NCBI RefSeq assembly: GCF_030148435.1
Contig: NZ_JASBTN010000040.1
Span: 40,347-104,346, forward strand
DNA length: 64,000 nucleotides
Source of the DNA: Aliiroseovarius sp.
GTDB lineage: Bacteria > Pseudomonadota > Alphaproteobacteria > Rhodobacterales > Rhodobacteraceae
Direction of reading: 5' to 3'
Both the position numbers and the translations under genes were made by a program. The notes under the pieces were generated by a model that saw only the letters and a program-made list of their open reading frames with translations, was not told the DNA's origin and made no database searches. The stretch's first letter is position 1. Each line of letters starts with the position of its first letter. Below, one piece after another: positions 8,380 through 16,542 of the stretch.

Positions 8380-8775
8380 ATGCGTGTCACATCGCTCGAT
8401 CATCTGGTTCTGACGGTAGCGGACATTGGCGAAACCGTTGCCTTCTACACCAGGGTGCTTGGTATGCAGGCAGAGCGGTTCCAGTCCGCCGATGGCACGA
8501 CCCGCATGGCACTTGCCTTCGGGGTGCAGAAGATCAACCTGCACCAGGCGGGGGCGGAATTCGAGCCTAGGGCCGCCATGCCCGGGCCCGGCTCGGCCGA
8601 TCTGTGTTTCCTGACCGAGACACCGCTCGCTGACTGGCAGGTGCATTTCGTGGCCCATGGTCTGGAGGTCGAGGAAGGCCCCGTGGCGCGCACCGGGGCA
8701 ACCGGGCCGATCCTGTCGCTTTACCTTCGTGATCCGGACGGCAACCTGATCGAGGTTTCCACGCCGCATTCCTGA
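8380..8775 (+). CDS. VOC-family (glyoxalase/dioxygenase superfamily) protein
   Basis: This 131-residue protein is a single vicinal-oxygen-chelate domain. It opens with LDHLVLTVADIGETVAFYTRVLGM and closes with LYLRDPDGNLIEVS, the metal-ligand regions of the fold, with His8 and the late Glu as likely ligands. The activity may be glyoxalase-like or thiol-transferase-like and cannot be decided. ATG 8380 follows AAAAGGAAAA and begins the domain directly, so the ORF-track upstream extension is spurious. It is divergent from the HTD2-like gene. Confidence 0.85.
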   Translation: MRVTSLDHLVLTVADIGETVAFYTRVLGMQAERFQSADGTTRMALAFGVQKINLHQAGAEFEPRAAMPGPGSADLCFLTETPLADWQVHFVAHGLEVEEGPVARTGATGPILSLYLRDPDGNLIEVSTPHS

Positions 8776-8861
8776 GGGTTTGCATTGGTGGGGAGGGGGG
8801 AGGCCGGAATTGGTAACACTTGGTTAACCAAGGTGTGCGACGCTCGGCACAGGAGGCTCCC

Positions 8862-9278
8862 ATGCGCCAGATCCTTGCTTTTGCGTCAATATTTCTGCCC
8901 CTTGCGGCGTGCGACAGTCCCACGCCGGGCATGGCGCGGGCCGAAAGAACGGTAGTTGTGGTCGATGGCAGCCGCTTTTCCGTCTATCGCCGCGATGACC
9001 GGGTCGAGCTTATCCGAACCTCGCGCGAATGGCTGCCGGACTGGGCGGAGGCGCAAGCCAAGGCGGAAATGGCGATCCGTCAGGCCACCGGTTGCAAGCT
9101 GCGCCGCAATACCTTTGCCGGCGATCCGGCCATGGCGAGGGCGCGGCTGAATTGCTCGGGTCGATTGTCGCCGGTCGAACGGATCGGGCCGCAAGCCTAT
9201 GACTGTCAGGTGGTGGCGGATTGGGAAAGTGCGGGGCGCGGGGTGCGCATGACCGAAATCTATTGCGACCCGGTGTGA
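8862..9278 (+). CDS. Hypothetical lipoprotein
   Basis: The 138-residue product has a type II signal peptide ending in the lipobox LAAC (cysteine about residue 17), so it is probably membrane-anchored and periplasmic. The mature part has four cysteines besides the lipid Cys and a final VRMTEIYCDPV. No family recognised. A clear AGGAGG lies 6-7 bases before ATG 8862, which decides the start against the GTG at 8820. It appears to be transcribed alone. Confidence 0.75.
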   Translation: MRQILAFASIFLPLAACDSPTPGMARAERTVVVVDGSRFSVYRRDDRVELIRTSREWLPDWAEAQAKAEMAIRQATGCKLRRNTFAGDPAMARARLNCSGRLSPVERIGPQAYDCQVVADWESAGRGVRMTEIYCDPV

Positions 9279-9452
9279 GCGGCCTCGGACCGGCCTGCGA
9301 AATGCAGAGAGGAGGCCGGGCAGTCCCCCCCACGCGGGAGATCCTGGCAGCCTTTTGAGAGCCCGTGGTTCAAAGGGCGGCAGGGATTGCGGCCAGCTCC
9401 ATACGGGCGCGCATGTTCCGGGCCGCCTGCGAACCGGTGGCCCCTTGCGAAG

Positions 9453-10145
9453 TCACTCCGCCAGCGCCCAGTCCAGGGCCCGTTCGCAATGGATCAGCGT
9501 GGTGTCGAAGACCGGCGCCGCGACATTGCCAGCGTTCAGCAGCATCCCGACCTCGGTACAGCCCAGGATGAGGCAATCCGCGCCCGCCTCGACCAGCCGT
9601 GCCGCGATCTTTTCAAAGGCCGCGCGGCTGTCATCCGTGGTGACGTCCTTGCACAGTTCCTCATAGATGATGCGGTGAGTCTCGGCGCGATCCTCATCCC
9701 CCGGGATCACCGGCTCCAGTCCGGCCGAGACCAGACGGGAGGTGTAGAAGTCCTGCTCCATCGTGAAAGCGGTCGCCATCAGCCCCGGCCGCTTCAACCC
9801 GGCCTCGGTGATCGCGGATGCGGTGGCGTCGGCGATGTGCAGCATGGGAATGCCCACGCCGCCCATCATTTCCCCTGCCAGCTTGTGCATCGTATTGGTG
9901 GCCAGCACGATCAGCTCGGCCCCACCCCGTTCCAGCGCCTGTGCCTCGGTGTTCAGGATGCGACCGGCCTCCTGCCAGTTGCCCGCCATCTGCAAGTTTT
10001 CGATCAGCGCAAAATCCAGCGAACGGATCAGGAGGTCGGGCGAATGCAGCCCGCCCAGCCGCGCCCGGGTCTCGTCGCAGAGAACCTTGTAATAGGTCTG
10101 GGTCGAAGCGGCCGACATGCCGCCCAGAATGCCGATCGTTTTCAA
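9453..10145 (-). CDS. Aspartate/glutamate racemase, L-Asp/Glu-specific (YgeA-like) type
   Basis: The 230-residue product is an Asp/Glu racemase-superfamily enzyme: KTIGILGGMSAAST at the start, then LATNTMH and LILGCTEVGML. The classical pair of catalytic cysteines is here Thr83 and Cys196. This matches the Thr83/Cys197 arrangement known for E. coli YgeA (EcL-DER), which acts preferentially on L-aspartate and L-glutamate. The start is TTG 10145, overlapping the TGA of the barstar gene, with GGAG shortly upstream. It is the third gene of a GNAT-barstar-racemase operon. Confidence 0.82.
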   Translation of the reverse strand: MKTIGILGGMSAASTQTYYKVLCDETRARLGGLHSPDLLIRSLDFALIENLQMAGNWQEAGRILNTEAQALERGGAELIVLATNTMHKLAGEMMGGVGIPMLHIADATASAITEAGLKRPGLMATAFTMEQDFYTSRLVSAGLEPVIPGDEDRAETHRIIYEELCKDVTTDDSRAAFEKIAARLVEAGADCLILGCTEVGMLLNAGNVAAPVFDTTLIHCERALDWALAE

Positions 10146-10570
10146 GGCTTCATCTCCGTTCCACCCGTGCCCAGCAGGGTCAGGGTAACGTTGTCCTCGC
10201 TTTCGCTGCCACCGGGTCCGTGTTCCTGCAGGATCATCACCAGCCAGTCGAACAGCGTATCGCCGCTGCCGCGCAGCACGTCCTCGATGTCCTCCAGCAC
10301 CAGCGGACGCTGCTCGGGCGTCGCGGCCTTCAATTGCGCGCGCAGCACGCGCAGGGTCTCGGCCCGGCCCAGACTGTCCCGCGACAGATCCGCGTTGCGC
10401 CAGACGAGGTGAAACCCCTCTTCCGGCGTGCCGAAGCCGCCGCGCAGGATGTCGTTGAAGGCGTTCAGGTTGCGCCCCCAATAGGTGTCGGGGATCAGTT
10501 GGCGGGAAATCTCGTCGCAGAAACCGTCAAAATCTGCAAACCGGGCTCCGTCGATCTCGTACCGGGTCAC
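10142..10570 (-). CDS. Barstar-family (barnase-inhibitor-like) protein
   Basis: This is a 142-residue protein with a barstar fold signature: YEIDGARFADFDGFCDEISRQLIP, then YWGRNLNAFNDILRGGFG. It contains the acidic surface helix that in true barstar blocks the RNase active site. It has a C-terminal extension of about 45 residues beyond the 90-residue barstar core, as in many proteobacterial barstar-like proteins. The GTG start overlaps the TGA of the GNAT gene (GTGA), and the racemase TTG overlaps its own stop. No barnase-like RNase is encoded nearby, so a simple toxin-immunity pairing is not supported here. Confidence 0.82.
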   Translation of the reverse strand: MTRYEIDGARFADFDGFCDEISRQLIPDTYWGRNLNAFNDILRGGFGTPEEGFHLVWRNADLSRDSLGRAETLRVLRAQLKAATPEQRPLVLEDIEDVLRGSGDTLFDWLVMILQEHGPGGSESEDNVTLTLLGTGGTEMKP

Positions 10571-11019
10571 AGCGCCTTCTCCATGAAAAGCGACGACGAA
10601 TTTTCCTCGTACTCACCGAAAGGCCCGCATTCGGCAAATCCGCCCCGTGCATAGAGCCGGTGCGCTTCCCTCAGGAGCGACCCCGTCTCCAGCTTCATCG
10701 CACCCAGTCCCATCTCGCGCGCCTGCGCTTCCAGCCGGTCGAGCAGCCGTGCCCCGACTCCCAGCCCGCGCGCATCGGGCGAGACGAACATCGACTTCAC
10801 CTCGCCATAGCCGCCCTTGTTGGCCAGGGCTGCGGTGCCCAGGATCTTGTCGCCCTGACGTGCCACGAAGAAGGTGATCTCGGGCTGGCAGAGCTCGGAA
10901 ATATCCAGGAAATGGTTGTCTTCGGGGGGAAACAGGCTCTCCATCAGCGCGTGAGACTGTTTCAGAAGGGCGGTTGCCTGCGGCTCGCGCGGATCGCCCG
11001 TTTCGATGATGACGCTCAT
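10567..11019 (-). CDS. GNAT-family N-acetyltransferase
   Basis: The 150-residue product has one GNAT domain. Motif A is VKSMFVSPDARGLGVGARLLDRLE, with the acetyl-CoA pyrophosphate-binding R/Q-x-x-G-x-G/A pattern, followed by KLETGSLLREAHRLYARGGF. The substrate is unknown. ATG 11019 is preferred because GGGGGTG lies just upstream; ATG 11031 is a possible alternative adding four residues. It is the first gene of the coupled GNAT-barstar-racemase operon and divergent from smc. Confidence 0.85.
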   Translation of the reverse strand: MSVIIETGDPREPQATALLKQSHALMESLFPPEDNHFLDISELCQPEITFFVARQGDKILGTAALANKGGYGEVKSMFVSPDARGLGVGARLLDRLEAQAREMGLGAMKLETGSLLREAHRLYARGGFAECGPFGEYEENSSSLFMEKAL

Positions 11020-11095
11020 TTTCACCCCCATAAGCCGCCCAACACCATTTCGCGCAGGTTGCGCCGGATTTTAATCGCGCACAACCACGATATCT

Positions 11096-11104
11096 TGTGG
11101 ATAA
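11096..11104 (-). promoter_or_regulatory. Perfect DnaA-box sequence
   Basis: TTATCCACA occurs on the minus strand in the divergent region between the GNAT gene and smc. It is a single 9-mer with no cluster around it, so it is not an origin. It might be a regulatory DnaA site or a chance match. Confidence 0.4.
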
Positions 11105-11138
11105 CTCGGCGGATTTCCCCAGATTGTGGGGATCGGCG

Positions 11139-11167
11139 TTGACTCATTCCCAATGCGGCCGAACAAT
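11139..11167 (+). promoter_or_regulatory. Candidate sigma70-type promoter for smc
   Basis: TTGACT and AACAAT are separated by 17 bases, with the start codon of smc about 30 bases downstream. The -10 matches only four of six positions, so this is a weak prediction. Confidence 0.3.
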
Positions 11168-11195
11168 CATCCTTTACAGGAATCACTAACAGGCC

Positions 11196-14100
11196 TTGCC
11201 CCGCGTGCGGTTTAGCAAACTCAGACTGAATGGCTTCAAGAGCTTCGTCGACCCGACCGATCTGGTGATCGCGGACGGGCTGACCGGCGTTGTCGGGCCA
11301 AACGGCTGCGGCAAGTCGAACCTGTTGGAAGCCCTGCGCTGGGTCATGGGCGAGAACCGCGCCAAGGCGATGCGCGGCGCGGGGATGGAGGACGTGATCT
11401 TCGCCGGTGCCTCCTCGCGCCCTGCGCGCAATTTCGCCGAGGTGGCTCTGCTTATGGACAATTCCGAACGGCTCGCGCCGTCGGGGTTCAACGATTCCGA
11501 CAGTCTGGATATCGTGCGCCGCATTACCCGGGATGCCGGGTCCGCCTACAAGGTCAACACCAAGGATGTGCGCGCGCGTGACGTGCAGATGCTGTTCGCG
11601 GACGCCTCCACCGGGGCGCATTCGCCGTCGCTGGTACGGCAGGGGCAGATCGCCGAGCTGATCAATGCCAAGCCCAAGGCGCGTCGCCGGGTGCTGGAGG
11701 AAGCCGCCGGCATTTCGGGCCTGTACCGTCGTCGCCACGAGGCGGAATTGAAGCTCAAGGGGACCGAGACCAACCTGACCCGCGTCGATGACGTGATCGA
11801 ACAACTGGCCGGACAGCTGTCGCAGCTTGCCCGTCAGGCCCGTCAGGCGCAGCGCTACCGCGCCATCGGGGAAGAGCTGCGCAAGTCCGAAGGGCTGCTT
11901 CTCTACCGTCGCTGGAAGGAGGCTGATGAGGCCCGCTCGGCGGCAGAAGCAGAGCTGACCGAACGCACCACCCTCGCTGCCCGCGCCGAGGCCAACGCCC
12001 GCAACGCCACCAAGCTGCGCGAGGCGGCCGAGGACAAGCTGCCCGCCCTGCGCGAGGAAGAGGCGATTGCAGCGGCGGTGTTGCAGCGCCTGCAAGTCCA
12101 GCGCGATACGCTCAGCGATCAGGAGGCCCAGGCGCTTGAACTGATCGAAACGCTGAAACGCCGGATCGACCAGCTGGGCCAGGATATTGACCGTGAAAGC
12201 GGGCTGAACAAGGACGCGGGCGAAACGATCGAGCGGCTGGAATGGGAGCAGGAGCAGCTCGGCAAGGCCAGCGAGGGCCATGACGACAAGCTGGAAGAGG
12301 CCAAGGAAGCCGCACGTGAGGCCGCCGGTGTGCTGCAGGAACGCGAAAGCGACCTTGCCCAACTGACCGAGGATGTCGCACGCCTCGCCGCCCGTCACCA
12401 ATCCGCCCACCGCCTGCTGGAGGACAGCCAGAAGACGCTGGCGAAATCCGAGGTCGAGGCGACCAAGGCCCGTGCTGCCGTGGACGAGGCCCGCGCGTCT
12501 CTGTCCCGGTCGGACGAGGATTTCGAACGCGCCACCGAGGCCCACGAACAGGCCGCCGAAGCCGCCGAGTTGGCCGAAGATGCGCTGGCCGCAGCCGATG
12601 ACGCCCGCGCGGATGCGCAGGCCCGCGAGGCCGATGCCCGCGCCGCGCGTTCCTCCGCCGAGGGTGAGGTGAATGCGCTCCATGCCGAGGTACAGGCATT
12701 GGCCCGTCTGGTGGAACGTGACAGCTCCGAACAGGGCCAGGTTCTGGATCTGGTGCGGGTCAAATCGGGCTATGAAAAGGCGCTGGGTGCGGCGCTGGCC
12801 GATGACCTGCGGGCGCCCGCCATCGACGGCGATGCGCCCTCGGGCTGGGCCACGCTGCCGGTCTATCCGCAGGCGCAGCCGCTGCCCGATGGTGTCATGG
12901 CGCTGACCAACTATGTCACCGTGCCCGAAGTCCTTGCCCGCCGCATGTCCCAGGTCGGACTGATTGACCCGGAAGATGCGCCGCGTCTGCAATCGGAGCT
13001 GAAACCCGGGCAACGGCTGGTGTCCATTGAAGGCGACCTGTGGCGCTGGGACGGGTTCCGCGCGGGCGCCGAGGATGCGCCCTCGACCGCCGCGCTGCGG
13101 CTGGAGCAGTTGAACCGCTTGCAGGAGTTGAAACAGGACCTCGAAGAAGCGACCGCCCGTGCCGACGGCGCCCGCGCCGCGCATGACATGCTGAAAGAGC
13201 AGCTGGTCCTGACCACCGAGGCCGACAAGCTGGCCCGCGAACGCCGCCGCGACGCCGACCGCGCCGTGAACGAGGCCAACCGCGCCCTGTCGCGTGCCGA
13301 GGCCGACCGCAATATCGCCGGCGGCAAGCTGGAAAACCTCGGCCTGGCCGTGACCCGCCACGAGGAAGAGGCGATGGCTGCCCGTCAGCGTCTTGCCGAG
13401 GCAGAACGCGCCGTGGCCGATCTGGGCGACCTGGACTCGGCACGGGGGCAGGTCGAAGACATCAAAATGACCGTCGAGGCCGCGCGCATGACGATGATGA
13501 CGCGCCGGTCGTCCCATGACGAGCTGCGCCGCGAGGGTGAGGCCCGGGTCAAGCGCAGTCAGGAAATCCACAAGGAAATCAGCGGCTGGCGCCACCGCCT
13601 GGACACCGCCGAACGGCGTATCGCCGAGCTGGAAGAGCGCCGCGAGGCCTCGACCGAAGACCTGTATGAAGCCACCGCCGCCCCCGGGGAACTGGCCGCC
13701 AAGCGCGAAGAGCTGTCCTCGGCCATCGACGAGGCCGAAGCGCGCCGCCAGGCCGGCGCCGATGCGCTGGCCGAGGGCGAAAACCAGGAACGCGAAGCGG
13801 CGGGTGCCGAACGCGACGCCGCCCGCATGGCCGGTGAGGCCCGCGAAGCCCGCGCCCGCGCCGAAGCCCGCACGGATGCCGCCCGCGAGACAGTCGCCTA
13901 TGCTGCCGAACGGATCGGCGAGGAACAGGAGGTCTCGCCGCAGGACCTGCTGGACAGTCTCGACGTCGATCCTGACCAGATGCCCGGCTCCGAGCAGATC
14001 GAACACGATGTGAACCGGCTGAAACGCCAGCGCGATGCCCTTGGTGCGGTGAACCTGCGCGCCGAAGAGGATGCCAGGGAAGTTCAGGAAGAACACGACA

Positions 14101-14660
14101 ACCTGGTCAAGGAAAAGACCGACCTGGAGGAAGCCATCCGCGCGCTGCGCACCGGCATTGCCAGTCTGAACAAGGAAGGCCGCGAGCGGCTTCTGACCGC
14201 CTTTGAACAGGTCAACAACAACTTCCGCATGCTGTTCACCCACCTCTTCGGCGGTGGCGAGGCCAAGCTGGTGCTGGTCGAAAGCGACGACCCGCTGGAG
14301 GCGGGGCTGGAGATCATGTGCCAGCCGCCGGGCAAGAAACTCTCGACCCTGAGCCTGCTGTCGGGCGGTGAACAGACCCTGACGGCGCTGGCGCTGATCT
14401 TCGGCGTGTTCCTTGCCAATCCCGCGCCGATCTGTGTGCTGGACGAGGTCGACGCGCCGCTGGACGATGCCAATGTCACCCGTTTCTGCGACATGCTGGA
14501 CGAGATGACGCGCCGCACCGACACGCGATTTCTGATCATCACCCACCACGCCGTCACCATGGCCCGCATGGACCGTCTTTTCGGCGTGACCATGGCCGAA
14601 CAGGGCGTCAGCCAACTGGTCAGCGTGGACCTGAAAAAGGCCGAGGCGATGGTCGCCTGA
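11196..14660 (+). CDS. smc: Chromosome segregation protein SMC
   Basis: The 1154-residue SMC ATPase forms the condensin core that compacts and separates sister chromosomes. Order of parts: head half with FKSFVDPTDLV and Walker A GPNGCGKS (34-41); a long coiled coil rich in Ala, Glu and Arg; a hinge around 525-640 (YEKALGAALADDLRAP onward); a second coiled coil; and a C-terminal head with LSGGEQ (about 1054) and Walker B VLDEVDAPLDD. The start is uncertain between TTG 11196 and GTG 11205; neither has a strong Shine-Dalgarno. The scpA and scpB partner genes are not in this window. Confidence 0.96.
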   Translation: MPRVRFSKLRLNGFKSFVDPTDLVIADGLTGVVGPNGCGKSNLLEALRWVMGENRAKAMRGAGMEDVIFAGASSRPARNFAEVALLMDNSERLAPSGFNDSDSLDIVRRITRDAGSAYKVNTKDVRARDVQMLFADASTGAHSPSLVRQGQIAELINAKPKARRRVLEEAAGISGLYRRRHEAELKLKGTETNLTRVDDVIEQLAGQLSQLARQARQAQRYRAIGEELRKSEGLLLYRRWKEADEARSAAEAELTERTTLAARAEANARNATKLREAAEDKLPALREEEAIAAAVLQRLQVQRDTLSDQEAQALELIETLKRRIDQLGQDIDRESGLNKDAGETIERLEWEQEQLGKASEGHDDKLEEAKEAAREAAGVLQERESDLAQLTEDVARLAARHQSAHRLLEDSQKTLAKSEVEATKARAAVDEARASLSRSDEDFERATEAHEQAAEAAELAEDALAAADDARADAQAREADARAARSSAEGEVNALHAEVQALARLVERDSSEQGQVLDLVRVKSGYEKALGAALADDLRAPAIDGDAPSGWATLPVYPQAQPLPDGVMALTNYVTVPEVLARRMSQVGLIDPEDAPRLQSELKPGQRLVSIEGDLWRWDGFRAGAEDAPSTAALRLEQLNRLQELKQDLEEATARADGARAAHDMLKEQLVLTTEADKLARERRRDADRAVNEANRALSRAEADRNIAGGKLENLGLAVTRHEEEAMAARQRLAEAERAVADLGDLDSARGQVEDIKMTVEAARMTMMTRRSSHDELRREGEARVKRSQEIHKEISGWRHRLDTAERRIAELEERREASTEDLYEATAAPGELAAKREELSSAIDEAEARRQAGADALAEGENQEREAAGAERDAARMAGEAREARARAEARTDAARETVAYAAERIGEEQEVSPQDLLDSLDVDPDQMPGSEQIEHDVNRLKRQRDALGAVNLRAEEDAREVQEEHDNLVKEKTDLEEAIRALRTGIASLNKEGRERLLTAFEQVNNNFRMLFTHLFGGGEAKLVLVESDDPLEAGLEIMCQPPGKKLSTLSLLSGGEQTLTALALIFGVFLANPAPICVLDEVDAPLDDANVTRFCDMLDEMTRRTDTRFLIITHHAVTMARMDRLFGVTMAEQGVSQLVSVDLKKAEAMVA

Positions 14661-14764
14661 CCCGACCTAGCCTGCGCTGGAAACTTTCTGGAATTCCCCC
14701 GTTGCCCGCCTGTCTTGTGCTGCGTAAGCTCAAGCCGACAAGATCTATTCCGGGGAGAGGTTTA

Positions 14765-15232
14765 ATGGATTTCAAGACTGTTCTTGCGGCAGGCGCGCTG
14801 GCGTTCGTGGCGACGGCGGCAAGTGCACAGAACGTGACGGCAAGCAATCCGCAGTCGATCATGGACTACTATTTCAACGAAGGGGTGCCCGCGCGCCTTG
14901 GTCGTGACACCGTTGATGATCCGATGATCACCGTGCGCCAGTCCGGCAGTGAATATACGATCTTCTTTTACGATTGCACGGGGGGGGCCGATTGCGGATC
15001 GATCCAGTTCTATTCGGGCTATAACGCCGATGGGTCCGTGTCGATGCAGATGGTAAACCAATGGAACACCGACCGCCGCTACTCGCGCGCCTATGTGCTG
15101 GATGACGGGGTGACGAAGCTGGAATACGACGTCTACATGGGTGGCCAGGGCATGGATGCTGTGGACTTCGCGTCGGTCGTGGCGCTCTGGGTCGAAGAGT
15201 TCGAGGGCTTTGAGGCGACCATCGGCTGGTAA
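14765..15232 (+). CDS. Secreted YbjN-domain protein
   Basis: The 155-residue product has a Sec signal peptide cleaved after ASAQ (about residue 22). A YbjN-like domain follows: SIMDYYFNEGVPARLGRD, YTIFFYDCTGG.CGSIQFYSGY, and a C-terminal VALWVEEFEGFEATIGW. YbjN-type folds resemble type III secretion chaperones and serve varied, poorly known roles; the function here is unknown. A pair of cysteines in the central strand could form a disulfide. ATG 14765 follows GGGGAGAGG. A strong intrinsic terminator follows the gene. Confidence 0.8.
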   Translation: MDFKTVLAAGALAFVATAASAQNVTASNPQSIMDYYFNEGVPARLGRDTVDDPMITVRQSGSEYTIFFYDCTGGADCGSIQFYSGYNADGSVSMQMVNQWNTDRRYSRAYVLDDGVTKLEYDVYMGGQGMDAVDFASVVALWVEEFEGFEATIGW

Positions 15233-15256
15233 GCCACGCCTGAGACAGGAAACAGC

Positions 15257-15292
15257 AAACGCCGCGGGTTCTCCGCGGCGTTTCTTTTTTTT
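15257..15292 (+). terminator. Rho-independent terminator after the YbjN-like gene
   Basis: An 11-bp perfect stem AAACGCCGCGG / CCGCGGCGTTT with a 5-nt loop is followed by C and eight T residues. It ends plus-strand transcription 25 bases after the stop codon. Confidence 0.95.
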
Positions 15293-15312
15293 GGCGCCCG
15301 GGCTCGCGGCTC

Positions 15313-16494
15313 CTACAGCGCGTTCAGAAGCGCCGGTGTCGGCCAGGCATCCGCGGGCATTCCCAGCCGCTTCTGTTCCGCCTGCACGGCGGCGCGGGTT
15401 TTGGCGCCCAGGATACCGTCCACCTTGCCCACGTCATGACCACGCGCCTTCAGTTTCTGTTGAAGCTGTTTCATCCGCGCCCCAGACAGTCCCGCTTCCG
15501 GGTTGCGCGGGTCGAACACCGGCGCGCCTTCCAGACGGGTGGCGAAATAGGCTGCCGTGGTCACGTAGACGAAGCTCTTGTTCCACTCGAAATAGACCCG
15601 GTAGTTCGGATAGGCGATGAAGGCCGGACCCTTGCGTCCCTGGGGCAGCAGGATCGAGGCCTCAAGGGTTTCCGGCCCGAGGTTGCCATTGCGCGCCGTG
15701 ACGCCCAGCCTGGCCCATTCGCCGACCTTCATCGAGGTATCGAGCCCGGTCCTGGACCAGTCCAGATCGGCTGGCACCACAACCTCCTGCAGCCAGGGTT
15801 CGCCCGCGCGCCAGCCCAGCCGTTTCAGCATATTGGCCCCGGAGAGCAGCGCATCGGCAGGCGAGCGGCGCAGGTCCACCACCCCGTCGCCATCGCCGTC
15901 CACACCCGCCTCGATAATGTCGCCGGGCAGCATCTGGACCATGCCGATCTCGCCCGCCCAGGCGCCTGTCGAAGTGGCCGGGTTGAAATCGCCCCGTTCG
16001 AACAGCTCCAACGCGGCAAAGACCTGCGGCTGGAACAGCTCCGGTCGGCGGCAGTCGTGGCTCAAGGTCATCAGCGAATTCAGCGTATTGAAATTGCCCT
16101 GAAAGCCGCCGTAATCCGTCTCGAAGGCCCAGAAAGCTGTCAGCACCCCGCGCGAGACGCCGTATTGCCGTTCCATCCGATCAAAGATCGCGGCGTGTTT
16201 TTGCAGGTTGCGGCGGCCGTGATCCATGCGATTCTGGCTGATCAACTGACGTGAGAACTCGGTAAAGGTCTTGGCAAAAATCCCCTGGGCGCGGTCCGCC
16301 TTGATCGTGGCCGGGTCATGGCGAACGCCGGCAAAGAAACGCTGCGCGACCCCCCGGTCATGGCCCTTGCGCGCGGCGGCATCGGTCATCTTGGCAACGA
16401 AATTCGAAAAACTGCCGCCACATTGTACGCTGACCTGCGCGCTGGCGGCGCCAGCCACGAAGAGAAGCGCGGCGGCGCTGAGAATGATACGCAT
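15313..16494 (-). CDS. MltB-family lytic murein transglycosylase with peptidoglycan-binding domain
   Basis: The 393-residue product has a signal peptide (cut after AGAASAQ), an SLT_2/MltB catalytic domain and a C-terminal PG_binding_1 domain. Catalytic Glu125 lies in FWAFETDYGG. The PG_binding_1 domain, about 335-390, contains LQQKLKARGHDVGKVDGILGAKTRAAVQ. It would cleave peptidoglycan glycan strands in the periplasm; the absence of a lipobox suggests a soluble form. It is the second lytic transglycosylase in the window, of a different family from the Slt at 2748. It lies convergent to the YbjN-like gene, with a terminator between them. Confidence 0.9.
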   Translation of the reverse strand: MRIILSAAALLFVAGAASAQVSVQCGGSFSNFVAKMTDAAARKGHDRGVAQRFFAGVRHDPATIKADRAQGIFAKTFTEFSRQLISQNRMDHGRRNLQKHAAIFDRMERQYGVSRGVLTAFWAFETDYGGFQGNFNTLNSLMTLSHDCRRPELFQPQVFAALELFERGDFNPATSTGAWAGEIGMVQMLPGDIIEAGVDGDGDGVVDLRRSPADALLSGANMLKRLGWRAGEPWLQEVVVPADLDWSRTGLDTSMKVGEWARLGVTARNGNLGPETLEASILLPQGRKGPAFIAYPNYRVYFEWNKSFVYVTTAAYFATRLEGAPVFDPRNPEAGLSGARMKQLQQKLKARGHDVGKVDGILGAKTRAAVQAEQKRLGMPADAWPTPALLNAL

Positions 16495-16542
16495 GAAACC
16501 CTCTCTGAAAGACGTTGAAGTCAGGATAAAGGGTTTGGCTCC

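Noticed and set aside
9453-10145. Racemase reading as a classical two-cysteine Asp racemase
   Set aside because: The first catalytic position is Thr83, not Cys. The Thr/Cys pair fits the L-Asp/Glu-specific YgeA type instead.
10142-10570. Barstar gene as the antitoxin of a local toxin-antitoxin pair
   Set aside because: No RNase-like or small toxin gene is adjacent. The neighbours are an acetyltransferase and a racemase.
11022-14615. 1197-residue minus-strand ORF opposite smc
   Set aside because: It is a GC-driven antisense shadow: the plus strand encodes a complete SMC with all motifs. The translation shows Gly/Leu/His-rich composition typical of shadows.
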